Below, in pieces: positions 47,388 to 56,386 of a stretch of DNA of 64,000 bases (position 1 is its first letter; each line of letters starts with the position of its first letter). Below the pieces are notes generated by a model. It made no database searches. It saw only the letters and a program-made list of their open reading frames with translations, and was not told the DNA's origin. Origin of the DNA: Photobacterium leiognathi (GTDB taxonomy: Bacteria; Pseudomonadota; Gammaproteobacteria; Enterobacterales; Vibrionaceae); contig NZ_CP131601.1 of assembly GCF_030685535.1 (NCBI RefSeq), forward strand, positions 186,001-250,000. The letters are read 5' to 3'. Position numbers and translations under genes: made by a program.

Positions 47388-47443
47388 AGGTTAATAAAAT
47401 GTAAATACTATGATTATAGCGTTATACACAGAAGGATAATGTG

Positions 47444-48664
47444 ATGACTACAGAGCAGAGAGTAGAACGTAATTTATTTGATGAGGTGATGGTGCCTTGT
47501 TATTCACCAATGGCGGAGATCCCTGTACGTGGCAGTGGAGCACGAGTATGGGATCAACATGATCGCGAGTATGTCGATTTTGCTGGTGGAATTGCGGTGA
47601 GCTGCTTGGGTCATTGCCATCCAATCATGGTGAACGCATTAAAAGAGCAAGCCGACAAGTTATGGCATTTAAGTAATGTATTAACTAACGAGCCAGCATT
47701 GCGTTTAGCGAAAAAACTCACTGAGTTATGTTTTGCTGACAAAGTCTTTTTTGCCAACTCAGGTGCTGAAGCAAATGAAGCGGCTCTTAAGCTCGCGCGT
47801 CGTTATGCAGTTGATAAATTTGGTACTGAAAAAGATCAAATTATCGCTTTTCATCAAGGCTTCCATGGGCGTACTTTTTTCACCGTTACTGTTGGTGGAC
47901 AAGAAGCCTATTCCGATGGTTTCGGTCCTAAACCTCAAGCAGTAACGCATATTCCTTACAACGACCTATCAGCTTTAGCTGAGATCATGTCGGAGAAAAC
48001 CTGTGCGGTGATGATGGAGCCACTGCAAGGTGAAGGTGGTTTAGTTAGCCCAAGCGTTGAATTTGTTCAAGGTGTGCGTGAGCTGTGTGATAAACACCAA
48101 GCATTGCTGATTTTTGATGAAGTCCAAACAGGTAATGGTCGTACAGGTGATTTTTATGCTTACCAAGGTTTGGGAGTAACGCCTGATATCTTAACCACGG
48201 CTAAATCGCTTGGTGGGGGCTTTCCTATCGGTGCCATGCTGACAACGACCGAGCTTGCTGCGCATTTGAAAGTGGGTACTCATGGCTCGACGTATGGTGG
48301 TAATCCATTGGCATGTGCCGTTGCAGAAGCAGTGATTGACGAAGTGAGTAAGCCTGAAGTGCTAGCTGGGGTTAAACAACGCGAGCAGTGGTTCCGTGAA
48401 GGGCTAACTGCGATCAATGCCAAGTATCCAATTTTTGCCGAGATCCGTGGTAAGGGATTATTACTTGGCGCGTCTCTAACCGATGAGTGGCAAGGTCGCG
48501 CCCGTGACATTCTTGTCCAAGCCGGAAAAGAAGGATTAATGATGTTAGTGGCAGGCACCAACGTGGTGCGTTTTACCCCATCATTAGTGATTGAAAAAGC
48601 GGATATTGATGAAGGTATGGCGCGTTTGGAGCGTGCTATTGCAACGCTTTATAACGCAGAGTAA
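47444..48664 (+). CDS. argD: Acetylornithine/succinylornithine aminotransferase
   Basis: This PLP enzyme acts as ArgD in arginine synthesis and as AstC in arginine breakdown. The 406 residues show [62 protein letters not shown] and the Schiff-base lysine in [19 protein letters not shown] 47444 has AAGGA at good spacing; GTG 47441 is too close. Being followed by astA and astD, its main role here is probably AST catabolism, possibly both. Confidence 0.92.
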   Translation: MTTEQRVERNLFDEVMVPCYSPMAEIPVRGSGARVWDQHDREYVDFAGGIAVSCLGHCHPIMVNALKEQADKLWHLSNVLTNEPALRLAKKLTELCFADKVFFANSGAEANEAALKLARRYAVDKFGTEKDQIIAFHQGFHGRTFFTVTVGGQEAYSDGFGPKPQAVTHIPYNDLSALAEIMSEKTCAVMMEPLQGEGGLVSPSVEFVQGVRELCDKHQALLIFDEVQTGNGRTGDFYAYQGLGVTPDILTTAKSLGGGFPIGAMLTTTELAAHLKVGTHGSTYGGNPLACAVAEAVIDEVSKPEVLAGVKQREQWFREGLTAINAKYPIFAEIRGKGLLLGASLTDEWQGRARDILVQAGKEGLMMLVAGTNVVRFTPSLVIEKADIDEGMARLERAIATLYNAE

Positions 48665-48779
48665 ATCTGCCGTTTCTCTGCACTGGCAGCCTAGGATTGG
48701 CTGTCAGTTCTCTTATGGGATCTTATTGAAATCAATTTAGTTAGTGGCAACGCTACTGTCTGCATCAGGAGGGAAGTCG

Positions 48780-49796
48780 ATGCTGGTTATTCGTCCTATT
48801 ATGGCTAGTGATTATTCTGCGCTTATGCAGTGTGCTGAAGAGTCTTACCATGGTTTTACCTCACTCCCTGTTAACGAAGAAATGCTCCGTAATCGGATAT
48901 CACACTCTGAAACAAGCTTTGCCAAAGAGGTTGTTAGCCCTGCTGATGAAGGCTATCTCATGGTGGCGGAAGATACCGAAACGGGTGAGATTGCAGGTAC
49001 AACAGCCATAGAGGCTGCGATTGGTTTAGATGCGCCTTTCTATAATTATCATTTAAGTACTGTGGTACATGCTTCACGTCGTTTAGGGGTGCATAACACG
49101 GTGCAAATTCTAACGCTGGGTAATCACTACACGGGTGATACTGAGCTCTGCACTCTTTTCTTACGCCCACCTTGGCGTGAAGGGCTAAATGGTCGCTTGT
49201 TGTCAAAAGCTCGCTTTCTAATGATGGCTGAGCATCGTCACCGTTTCTCGGATGTAGTCTTTGCAGAAATGCGCGGCGTATCAGATGAAGAAGGTAATTC
49301 ACCATTTTGGCACTGGCTGAAAGAGAACTTCTTCTCGATTGATTTCATTCACGCCGATTACTTAACGGGCATTGGGGCTAAAGGCTTTATTGCTGATCTG
49401 ATGCCTAAGCTACCTATCTATGTCAATTTACTCAGTAAAGATGCGCAAGCGGTGATAGGACAAGTGCATGACAACACCCGTCCTGCGTTACGTTTATTGG
49501 AAAATGAAGGTTTCTCATGCCGAGGCTATGTTGATATTTTTGATGCAGGTCCGACAGTGGAATGTGATGTCCGTAATGTTGAAACCGTGCGTCATTCCAA
49601 ACGTTATCAAGTCGAAGTAGGCGAGCATGAGAGTGAGCAACAATGCTTAGTGGCTAATACATCATTTCGTGATTTTAGAGCTGTGGCAGCACCGCTAGAT
49701 ATTGATGATAAAGCGCAGCATGTGGTGTTAAGCCAACAAGTGGCAGATGCATTAGCAGTAACAGACGGTGACTTTGTTCGTTTTATCGAGCAATAA
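48780..49796 (+). CDS. astA: Arginine N-succinyltransferase
   Basis: AstA starts the arginine succinyltransferase pathway by transferring succinate from succinyl-CoA to arginine. The 338 residues match the family at MLVIRPI, EDTETGEIAGTTAIEAAIGL, YNYHLSTVVHASRRLGVHN, ELCTLFLRPPWREGLNGRLLSK and FAEMRGVSDEEGNSPFW. A strong AGGAGG precedes ATG 48780. It lies between argD and astD. Confidence 0.94.
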   Translation: MLVIRPIMASDYSALMQCAEESYHGFTSLPVNEEMLRNRISHSETSFAKEVVSPADEGYLMVAEDTETGEIAGTTAIEAAIGLDAPFYNYHLSTVVHASRRLGVHNTVQILTLGNHYTGDTELCTLFLRPPWREGLNGRLLSKARFLMMAEHRHRFSDVVFAEMRGVSDEEGNSPFWHWLKENFFSIDFIHADYLTGIGAKGFIADLMPKLPIYVNLLSKDAQAVIGQVHDNTRPALRLLENEGFSCRGYVDIFDAGPTVECDVRNVETVRHSKRYQVEVGEHESEQQCLVANTSFRDFRAVAAPLDIDDKAQHVVLSQQVADALAVTDGDFVRFIEQ

Positions 49797-49828
49797 CAAA
49801 TGTATTAATCGATGTGTAGGAGACGAGT

Positions 49829-51289
49829 ATGAGCCAATGGATTGCAGGTCAATGGATAGCAGGTGCTGGTGAAGCCATGTCATCACTTAACCCGTTTACG
49901 GATGACGTCATTTGGCAAGGCGAAGCCGCAACGGGTGAGCAAGTTACCGATGCTGTTGATGCTGCACGTCACGCATTACTCCAATGGCGAAATGCGACCT
50001 TGGCAGAGCGCCAAGCCGTTGTTGAACAATTTGCAGAGCTCTTAAAAGCTAATAGTGAAACTATCGCCGTGACCATCGCGGAGGAAACAGGAAAGCCGCT
50101 ATGGGAAACTCGCACTGAAGCGGCGGCAATGGTTGGCAAAGTGGCTATCTCATTACGGGCTTATCATGAGCGAACGGGGCAGCGAGAAAAAGATATTTCT
50201 GGCACAACAGCGGTAGTGCGTCACAGGCCGCTTGGGGTGATGGCGGTATTTGGTCCTTACAATTTCCCCGGTCATCTACCTAATGGTCATATTGTCCCTG
50301 CACTGCTGGCAGGTAATACGGTGGTGTTTAAACCGTCTGAATTAACGCCAAAGACGGCAGAAGTGGTGATGAAACTGTGGCAACAAGCAGGGCTGCCTGA
50401 TGGGGTGATTAATCTAGTGCAAGGTGGACGTGCAACAGGCGAAGCCTTAGCATCTTCACCACAAATAGATGGCTTATTATTTACGGGTAGTGCTAATACT
50501 GGGCATCTATTGCATCGTCAATTTGCAGGTCAGCCAGGCAAAATGCTAGCCCTTGAAATGGGCGGTAATAACCCGATGGTAATCTCCAACGCTTATGGCG
50601 ATCTTGATGCAACGGTCTACACTATTTTGCAATCAGCCTTTATTAGCGCAGGGCAACGTTGTACCTGTGCTCGACGTCTATACTTACCTTTGGGTAGCGA
50701 AGGGGATGCATTGCTGGCAGCGTTAGTTGAAGCAACAAAAGCGATTGTCGTCGGTGGACCATTTGCTGAGCCTGCGCCGTTTATGGGGCCGCAGATCTCC
50801 CGCCAAGCCGCCGATAATATTGTGCAAACGCAACAGCAATTAGCGTCGCTCGGTGGGGAAATATTGGTTGAAGCTAAGCGTGGTCAAGGGGCGGTGGTAA
50901 CACCTGCGATTATCGATGTCACCAAGGTCGAAAAATTACCCGACGAAGAATACTTTGGTCCATTATTACAGGTGATCCGCTATCAAGATCTTGCGCAAGC
51001 TGTCACGTTGGCGAATAACACCCGCTATGGTTTATCTGCTGGATTAGTTTCTACCGATGATAATGAATGGCAATATTTTATCGATCATATTCGAGCAGGT
51101 ATTGTTAATCGAAATCGTCAGTTAACCGGAGCCAGTGGTGATGCGCCGTTTGGTGGTCCGGGGGCGTCAGGTAATTTACGTCCAAGTGCTTACTATGCGG
51201 CGGATTACTGTGCCTACCCAATGGCATCAATGGAAGGTGAATCAACAGTGTTACCTGAGCAATTATCGCCAGGTATTCGTTTGAGATAG
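49829..51289 (+). CDS. astD: Succinylglutamate semialdehyde dehydrogenase
   Basis: AstD oxidises N-succinylglutamate 5-semialdehyde with NAD+ in the AST pathway. The 486-residue aldehyde dehydrogenase has [20 protein letters not shown], the glutamate motif [11 protein letters not shown] and the catalytic Cys in [15 protein letters not shown]. It is 32 bases behind astA. astB and astE are not in this window. Confidence 0.95.
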   Translation: MSQWIAGQWIAGAGEAMSSLNPFTDDVIWQGEAATGEQVTDAVDAARHALLQWRNATLAERQAVVEQFAELLKANSETIAVTIAEETGKPLWETRTEAAAMVGKVAISLRAYHERTGQREKDISGTTAVVRHRPLGVMAVFGPYNFPGHLPNGHIVPALLAGNTVVFKPSELTPKTAEVVMKLWQQAGLPDGVINLVQGGRATGEALASSPQIDGLLFTGSANTGHLLHRQFAGQPGKMLALEMGGNNPMVISNAYGDLDATVYTILQSAFISAGQRCTCARRLYLPLGSEGDALLAALVEATKAIVVGGPFAEPAPFMGPQISRQAADNIVQTQQQLASLGGEILVEAKRGQGAVVTPAIIDVTKVEKLPDEEYFGPLLQVIRYQDLAQAVTLANNTRYGLSAGLVSTDDNEWQYFIDHIRAGIVNRNRQLTGASGDAPFGGPGASGNLRPSAYYAADYCAYPMASMEGESTVLPEQLSPGIRLR

Positions 51290-51319
51290 CTTCATCATTA
51301 ATTGTAAGGATTGTCTAGC

Positions 51320-52108
51320 ATGGAACAATTATTTGCCGAGTTATGGAAAGATTATACCCAGCGTTTATGTCCTTCTGCGTCGAGTGTTAGGCAGTTACTC
51401 ACAGAAGATGAGCCACTAGTCAATGATCATATTGCGTTACGTACCTTTGGTTTACCTAAGTGTGGTATGGCAAGGTTAGCTGCGCCTTTTATTGCGGTGG
51501 GATATAAGCCAAAAGGGCGCTACCATTTTAAAGAGAAAAAGCTCTACGCTGAACATTTTGAGCATCCTGATCCGAATGCACCTAAGGTTTTCATTAGTGA
51601 GTTGCAATTAGGTTTGTGCTCAACAGAGCTGCAAACCGAAGTACGCAAACTGGTTAATCAAGTTGATGATGACTACTTTGCTGATCCTGCTTTTTTGTAT
51701 CAAGGTAAACCATGGCAACTGAGCAGTGAGGTTTACCATCTTCTCAATGCAGAAAGTGAATATGCGGGTTGGGTGGCAGCTCACGGTTATGGTGCCAATC
51801 ACTTCACCATTGATATTAATCAGCTAGAACAATTTGTTGAAATTGCCGAAGTGAATCATTTTCTCGAATGCAGTGGTTTTGCCATTAACCAAGCTGGAGG
51901 TGCGGTAAAAGGCAATCCTAAAGTGATGTTAGAACAATCAGCGACAATGGCAGATAAAGTGTCTGTTACCTTTAGTGATGGTGATATGCAGGTACCGGGT
52001 GGCTTCTATGAGTTTGCGAAACGCTACTTACAACCGGATGGGGAGATCTATACTGGTTTTGTTGAAGCTTCGGCAGATAAGATCTTTGAAAGTACCTATA
52101 ACTCCTAA
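51320..52108 (+). CDS. DUF1338 family (HglS/YdcJ-like) non-heme iron oxygenase-type protein
   Basis: This 262-residue protein resembles the DUF1338 group, whose studied member HglS is an Fe(II) 2-oxoadipate dioxygenase/decarboxylase that makes 2-hydroxyglutarate in lysine breakdown. Candidate metal ligands include His in NDHIALRTFG, the GANHFTIDI block and Glu in PGGFYEFAKRY. ATG 51320 has AAGGA upstream; TTG 51311 is less likely. The last gene of an argD-astA-astD group, it may act on a keto acid from amino acid catabolism, but this is inference. Confidence 0.75.
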   Translation: MEQLFAELWKDYTQRLCPSASSVRQLLTEDEPLVNDHIALRTFGLPKCGMARLAAPFIAVGYKPKGRYHFKEKKLYAEHFEHPDPNAPKVFISELQLGLCSTELQTEVRKLVNQVDDDYFADPAFLYQGKPWQLSSEVYHLLNAESEYAGWVAAHGYGANHFTIDINQLEQFVEIAEVNHFLECSGFAINQAGGAVKGNPKVMLEQSATMADKVSVTFSDGDMQVPGGFYEFAKRYLQPDGEIYTGFVEASADKIFESTYNS

Positions 52109-52126
52109 TTACGTTGAATTATTAAT

Positions 52127-52154
52127 AAAAAAGCAGCCATTAGGCTGCTTTTTT
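52127..52154. terminator. Bidirectional terminator after the DUF1338 gene
   Basis: GCAGCC (52133-52138) pairs with GGCTGC (52143-52148) over ATTA, with A6 before and T6 after. Confidence 0.9.
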
Positions 52155-52162
52155 CGAATCTA

Positions 52163-52345
52163 TTAATTGTCGAGGGGCGATCCCCAAATACCACTGTCTT
52201 CAACAGGGCAGCGACGTAAACCTGTTTGCTGTTCTAAGTAACAGCGACGGTCACTAAAGCCTGTCATCTCAATCGTTGTAGGTTGAGGAGCGATAGCGCC
52301 TGGTACTGTGGTGTAACTATTCGGGGCAAAACGTTCAATATCCAT
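52163..52345 (-). CDS. Small orphan protein of unknown function
   Basis: This 60-residue ORF starts MDIERFAPNSYTTVPGAIA and has two cysteines (DRRCYLEQ and RRCPVED). It is not recognised. Its stop lies 9 bases from a bidirectional terminator whose A6 run would give the U tail on this strand, which supports a real transcription unit. The ribosome site (TGGA) is weak. No membrane segment or signal peptide is seen. Confidence 0.45.
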   Translation of the reverse strand: MDIERFAPNSYTTVPGAIAPQPTTIEMTGFSDRRCYLEQQTGLRRCPVEDSGIWGSPLDN

Positions 52346-52642
52346 ATTCCATTACCGCGAGAAAAAGAAAGTCCATTAATACGCAGAATGTAGCACTTAA
52401 TTTAGACAATACAAATTAATTGTTCTCATAAAAGACACAAAGTTTGAATGGGATTGATGAAATATTTATCACAGCTCAATTTATGCTTTTTAGGGATTTT
52501 ATTTCGCATCTAATTGCTAATTTGTGATCTTATCGGCACGTTAAAAATGTCACATTGCTTTATCATCTAATGTTTTATTTTAGTTAGAAAGTTATCAATA
52601 AGTATTTCTTTCTTCAATGCTTTTGGATTAGGTAGAAGTAAT
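52346..52642. other. AT-rich upstream region of the lipoprotein gene
   Basis: About 300 AT-rich bases between the divergent orphan ORF and the lipoprotein gene. No gene, operator or hairpin could be identified by eye; promoters for both flanking genes are expected here. Confidence 0.5.
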
Positions 52643-53464
52643 ATGAATTTTAGCAAGATCACAATGGTAGGGCTGTTATTGTCATCATTGGCTGGATGTA
52701 GCTCTTTATCTTCAGTGGATAACAATGTACCTAAGGTGACGATTTCAGAAGGTGGTGTGATCAGCCAAAATGGGGCTGTTTATACGGTAAAGGCGAGTAA
52801 TAAATTAGTGACTCCGAAACTTGGGCAATATATCGGGTTTCGCTATGCCGTAGAGATCCCAGATGGTGCCAGTGATGAGCTGAAAGGAAAAACGGCATTT
52901 CCTATTACAGCGCGTATGACGCATCCTAAATTGGTAAACCCAGCAACGAAGCAAGCAACGACGGTATCAACATGGTCCGATACCATGTACAAACACGATA
53001 AAAACTTGGCGCTTTGGCAATTTTCAGAACCTTATGAGCTAATCAGTGGTTCTTGGGTATTTGAATTGCTGTATAAAGATCAAGTTGTTGCTAAACGTGA
53101 GTTCACGGTCGCTAATAATGAGCAGTTAAATCAATCTTTAAAAAACACTTTTGAAACTGCGTTCATGCTCAATAGTACCCGTTCATGGTTAACTCAAAAT
53201 GGTGATGCGCTGGTTTGTGATAAAGCGAAATCGAAGCGTTGCTTGCAGTTTAGTTCTACCGAGGAATGTAACCAAACCCTAAGTCGTTATAACAGCATGT
53301 GTCAGCAGATAGCGCTTAAACAAATGGGGCGTGGTGATGAAATTACCTCTGCGAAAGAAGAGATGAAAAAGTATGTTAGCTACTTTTTTTACTGCATGCA
53401 TAGCGCCAGAATTAACGAAGCAAAGCTTGATAAAAAACAGGTTCATGCTTGTTTGAAAAGTTAA
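52643..53464 (+). CDS. Putative lipoprotein of unknown function (DUF3859-like)
   Basis: This 273-residue protein has a lipoprotein signal peptide with lipobox LAGC and acylated C19; residues after the cysteine are Ser-Ser, consistent with outer-membrane sorting. Residues about 35-155 (VTISEGGVISQNG, YIGFRYAVEIPDG, SGSWVFELLYKDQVVAKREF) look like a beta-sandwich of the DUF3859 type, a tentative match. The C-terminal part has six cysteines (for example CDKAKSKRCLQF and ECNQTLSRYNSMC) that could form disulfides. Function unknown. Confidence 0.7.
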   Translation: MNFSKITMVGLLLSSLAGCSSLSSVDNNVPKVTISEGGVISQNGAVYTVKASNKLVTPKLGQYIGFRYAVEIPDGASDELKGKTAFPITARMTHPKLVNPATKQATTVSTWSDTMYKHDKNLALWQFSEPYELISGSWVFELLYKDQVVAKREFTVANNEQLNQSLKNTFETAFMLNSTRSWLTQNGDALVCDKAKSKRCLQFSSTEECNQTLSRYNSMCQQIALKQMGRGDEITSAKEEMKKYVSYFFYCMHSARINEAKLDKKQVHACLKS

Positions 53465-53473
53465 AAAGACATT

Positions 53474-53503
53474 AAAAAAGCCGCAACAGTGTGCGGCTTT
53501 TTT
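53474..53503. terminator. Bidirectional terminator between lipoprotein gene and crp
   Basis: GCCGCA (53480-53485) pairs with TGCGGC (53492-53497), with A6 before and T6 after. Confidence 0.9.
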
Positions 53504-53523
53504 CATACGGTGACAGCGTTAAA

Positions 53524-54156
53524 TTAACGTGTACCGTAAACAACGATAGTCTTACCGTGAGCAGAGATAAGGTTCTGCTCTTCAAGCATCTTCAGAATAC
53601 GACCCACTGTCTCACGAGAACAGCCAACGATTTGACCGATTTCTTGACGAGTGATCTTGATCTGCATGCCGTCTGGGTGCGTCATTGCATCTGGCTGTTT
53701 AGCTAGGTTTAGCAATGTTTGCGCAATACGACCTGTAACGTCTAAGAATGCTAGATCACCTACTTTCTGGCTAGTCACTTGTAGGCGGCTTGCCATTTGA
53801 GCAGATAGACGCATTAGAATGTCAGGGTTAACTTGGATTAACTGACGGAATTTTTTAAACGAAATTTCTGCTACTTCACAAGGAGTCTTAGCGCGAACCC
53901 AAGCAGTACGCTCTTGATCTTCTTCGAACAAGCCAAGCTCACCAATAAAGTCACCTTGGTTTAGGTAAGAAAGGATCATTTCCTTACCTTCTTCATCCTT
54001 GATTAGTACAGCAACAGAACCCTTCACAATGTAGTACAAAGTTTCCGCTTTCTCACCTGCGTGGATCAGCGTACTTTTTGATGGGTACTTGTGAATATGA
54101 CAATGGGAAAGAAACCACTCTAAAGTTGGATCTGTTTGCGGTTTACCTGGAACCAT
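53524..54156 (-). CDS. crp: cAMP receptor protein
   Basis: CRP is the global cAMP-responsive regulator of carbon use. The 210 residues are nearly identical to Vibrio CRP. The cAMP pocket is [16 protein letters not shown]...ERTAWVRA, followed by the long dimer helix and the helix-turn-helix [29 protein letters not shown] ribosome site precedes the ATG. The long upstream region (390 bases to yhfA) carries a CRP-like site and several hairpins, suggesting autoregulation. Confidence 0.98.
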   Translation of the reverse strand: MVPGKPQTDPTLEWFLSHCHIHKYPSKSTLIHAGEKAETLYYIVKGSVAVLIKDEEGKEMILSYLNQGDFIGELGLFEEDQERTAWVRAKTPCEVAEISFKKFRQLIQVNPDILMRLSAQMASRLQVTSQKVGDLAFLDVTGRIAQTLLNLAKQPDAMTHPDGMQIKITRQEIGQIVGCSRETVGRILKMLEEQNLISAHGKTIVVYGTR

Positions 54157-54546
54157 ATTACTAACTTCCTCTGCATTTGTTGCCCAACAGCATTCATTTT
54201 CTCTTCGAGCACCGTGCTGGAAAAAAAACTGTCTGCTGACAGGGTATCCATTCAGCCGCTGGGCTGCAAGCTAACTTGAATAAGTTAGAGTGTATCCTTT
54301 TTCTACGCCTTTTTCTTGATATTGATCTAGTAGAATCGCTCATTTGATATGGATAACTGTGCACAGGATCACAACGTGGTGAGATAGTTACTATTAGTGG
54401 TATTTAACCATGAATAACAGGTCAGCTTTTGCAGGTAAAAATGTGCCTGTAGCACGAAGAGGACGGAATACGAAAATCGATTTACATTATTAGATTTATC
54501 AATAAGACTAGTCGTTATCTTCGGGCATCTAAATAAGGATTAAGCG
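54157..54546. other. Divergent crp-yhfA regulatory region
   Basis: No gene is visible in these 390 bases. The crp side has several small hairpins, including a perfect CTAACTT (54271-54277) / AAGTTAG (54282-54288) stem over GAAT and CTGTC/GACAG near 54230-54243. A CRP site lies at 54358-54373. A long structured crp leader is likely. Confidence 0.55.
54358..54373. promoter_or_regulatory. CRP-binding site in the crp-yhfA gap
   Basis: TGTGC-N6-TCACA differs from the CRP core at one position. It lies 202 bases before crp and 174 before yhfA. E. coli crp is also controlled by CRP from its divergent upstream region. Confidence 0.6.
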
Positions 54547-54951
54547 ATGCAATCCCGAGTCAAATGGGTAGAAGATATGACTTTCTTAGGTCAATCAAGC
54601 TCAGGTCATAGTGTGGTAATGGATGGCAACGGTGGCGATAAAGCCCCAAGTCCAATGGAGCTCGTATTGATAGCTGCTGGTGGCTGTAGTTCGGTGGATG
54701 TTGTCAGTGGATTGAAAGCACAAGCGCAAAATATTGTCGGTTGTGAAGTGCAAATTTCAGCACAGCGCCGAGAGCAAGCACCACGCTTATTTACACAAGC
54801 AAACCTGCATTTTGTGGTGTCTGGTTTTGATTTAGAGGAATCAGTGGTGGCGAATGTTGTTGCCGATTCACTAGAGAAATATTGCTCGGTATGTTTGATG
54901 CTGGGCAAAGGGGTAGAGCTTACGCATTCTTATGAAGTGATCAGTGCTTAA
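54547..54951 (+). CDS. yhfA: OsmC-family protein YhfA
   Basis: This 134-residue OsmC/Ohr-fold protein has two conserved cysteines, in AAGGCSSVDVVSGLK and EKYCSVCLML, which in the family reduce organic hydroperoxides. The physiological substrate of YhfA is unknown. It is divergent from crp as in E. coli, which supports the assignment. Confidence 0.85.
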   Translation: MQSRVKWVEDMTFLGQSSSGHSVVMDGNGGDKAPSPMELVLIAAGGCSSVDVVSGLKAQAQNIVGCEVQISAQRREQAPRLFTQANLHFVVSGFDLEESVVANVVADSLEKYCSVCLMLGKGVELTHSYEVISA

Positions 54952-54978
54952 GCCGTTAGCGCTGTACTCGATTTGATG

Positions 54979-55005
54979 AAGGTTGGCACTGCGCCAACCT
55001 TTTTT
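54979..55005 (+). terminator. Terminator of yhfA
   Basis: AAGGTTGGC (54979-54987) pairs with GCCAACCTT (54993-55001) over ACTGC, followed by a T run. Confidence 0.92.
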
Positions 55006-55016
55006 GTTTTAACCGT

Positions 55017-55049
55017 TATACCCAAGTACTTTGAGATGACTTGGGTATA
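55017..55049. repeat. Perfect 11-bp inverted repeat near the end of prkB
   Basis: TATACCCAAGT (55017-55027) and ACTTGGGTATA (55039-55049) are perfectly complementary over an 11-base loop. It lies between the yhfA terminator and the prkB stop. The sequence looks like the dispersed short palindromes common in Vibrionaceae and may also end prkB transcription. Confidence 0.65.
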
Positions 55050-55055
55050 TATGAA

Positions 55056-55925
55056 CTAGCTAATTTTCCCTGTCTTGATTAGCTGCTCGATCAGTGGCCT
55101 CATGATCAGTTCCATCGCAAAACTCATTTTCCCACCAGGGACAACAAGGGTGTTATGACGTGACATAAATGAGCCTTGGATCATCGCAAGTAGGTAAGGG
55201 AAGTCGACATTTTTTAAACCGCGAAAGCGGATCACCACAAAGCTTTCATCTAGGCTCGGAATACCTTTTGCACTGACAGGGTTTGAGGTATCAACCGTAG
55301 GAACGCGTTGAAAGTTAATATGAGTGCGTGAGAACTGCGGGGTTAGGTAATTTAAGTAATCATCCATCGAGCGAACGATAGACTCCATTACCGCTTCACG
55401 CGAGTGACCACGATCGCGGGTATCACGGACGATCTTCTGGATCCACTCAAGGTTAACGATTGGTACCATGCCGATCAGTAAATCGACATGTTGAGCGACG
55501 TTAATATCCCCATCAACGACGCCACCATGTAAACCTTCATAGAAAAGCAAATCAGTATTTTCAGCCAGCTTTTGCCATGGCGTAAATGTACCGGGCATTT
55601 GGTTGTAGGGAACGGCTTCATCAAAGGTGTGAAGATAACGACGAAAACGGCCTGTACCATCTTCACCATATTGCTTGAAAAATTGCTCTAATTGGCCGAA
55701 GTCATTAGCTTCTGCACCAAAGTAACTGATATGGCGACCTTGCTCTTTGGCTTTACGAATTTCCGCATCCATTTCTGGGCGGGTAAAGCGGTGAAAGCTA
55801 TCACCTTCTAGCCATGCAGCATTGATGTTCATCATATTGAACATTTTACGGAAAGCTTCAGAAGTGGTGGTGGTTCCTGCTCCTGATGAACCGGTTACTG
55901 CAATGATAGGATGTTTTGCAGACAT
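55056..55925 (-). CDS. prkB: Phosphoribulokinase-like protein PrkB
   Basis: This 289-residue P-loop kinase matches E. coli PrkB closely: VTGSSGAGTTTT (P-loop), EGDSFHRFTRPEMD, HISYFGAEANDFG, FYEGLHGGVV and NFQRVPTVDTSNP. Despite its similarity to Calvin-cycle phosphoribulokinase, no Rubisco context is present and its substrate is unknown. It lies near crp and yhfA as in E. coli. Confidence 0.9.
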   Translation of the reverse strand: MSAKHPIIAVTGSSGAGTTTTSEAFRKMFNMMNINAAWLEGDSFHRFTRPEMDAEIRKAKEQGRHISYFGAEANDFGQLEQFFKQYGEDGTGRFRRYLHTFDEAVPYNQMPGTFTPWQKLAENTDLLFYEGLHGGVVDGDINVAQHVDLLIGMVPIVNLEWIQKIVRDTRDRGHSREAVMESIVRSMDDYLNYLTPQFSRTHINFQRVPTVDTSNPVSAKGIPSLDESFVVIRFRGLKNVDFPYLLAMIQGSFMSRHNTLVVPGGKMSFAMELIMRPLIEQLIKTGKIS

Positions 55926-56104
55926 GACTAACCTTGTCGTTGTTAATTATCGGAAGATAATGAGATGTCAGGGAATAAGGAGATCACCTGATTTACGATA
56001 ATGTTACTACAAGTTAACAAGGATGTGGGGGTTGAAAAGTGAAACTGATAACAAAGGCAAGTTTTGAGTCGTAACTCTCGGAGCACGACTCAGGTTAGGA
56101 ATAA

Positions 56105-56320
56105 TTATTGCAACTGGTTGCGTAATTTTATGTCGACAGATTCATGCAATTCAGAAAAGACAATCACGGCTTCACCAGATTTTAATTGGTTGAGAACCAC
56201 GTTCACTTTACTTTCTAAACTCATCTCTGTTTCACCGTAATCTGTTCCTTCACGAAGAACAAATTGCTCAATGAGATTAGTGAGTGTTTCAGGCGCAATA
56301 TCTTGCCAAGGGATGATCAT
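56105..56320 (-). CDS. yheU: UPF0270 protein YheU
   Basis: This 71-residue protein starts [13 protein letters not shown] and contains [15 protein letters not shown] and [13 protein letters not shown], closely matching E. coli YheU. It has no assigned function. It lies downstream of yheT, 66 bases away, in the same direction. Confidence 0.93.
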   Translation of the reverse strand: MIIPWQDIAPETLTNLIEQFVLREGTDYGETEMSLESKVNVVLNQLKSGEAVIVFSELHESVDIKLRNQLQ

Positions 56321-56386
56321 CCAGAGCCTCGTTTACAGTGTGACATCAGTGTTTAGTATATTATCAAAAATATTATTAGCAGATCA

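Larger units (their letters stand above)
47115..47443. other. Gap between pabA and argD with two strong hairpins
   Basis: A 329-base AT-rich gap without a clear gene. It contains inverted repeats at 47127-47166 and 47351-47387, an ArgR-box-like TGCAAAGCTATTCA at 47218-47231 (about 11 of 14), and a 26-codon ORF (47324-47404) without a good ribosome site. Confidence 0.6.

Noticed and set aside
47324..47404. 26-codon ORF before argD
   Set aside because: It has a weak ribosome site and no runs of regulatory codons; part of it is the A-rich hairpin loop, so probably chance.
55862..55892. PrkB P-loop GAGTTTT without the usual Lys
   Set aside because: E. coli PrkB has the same GSSGAGTTTT sequence, so this is the family norm, not a defect.
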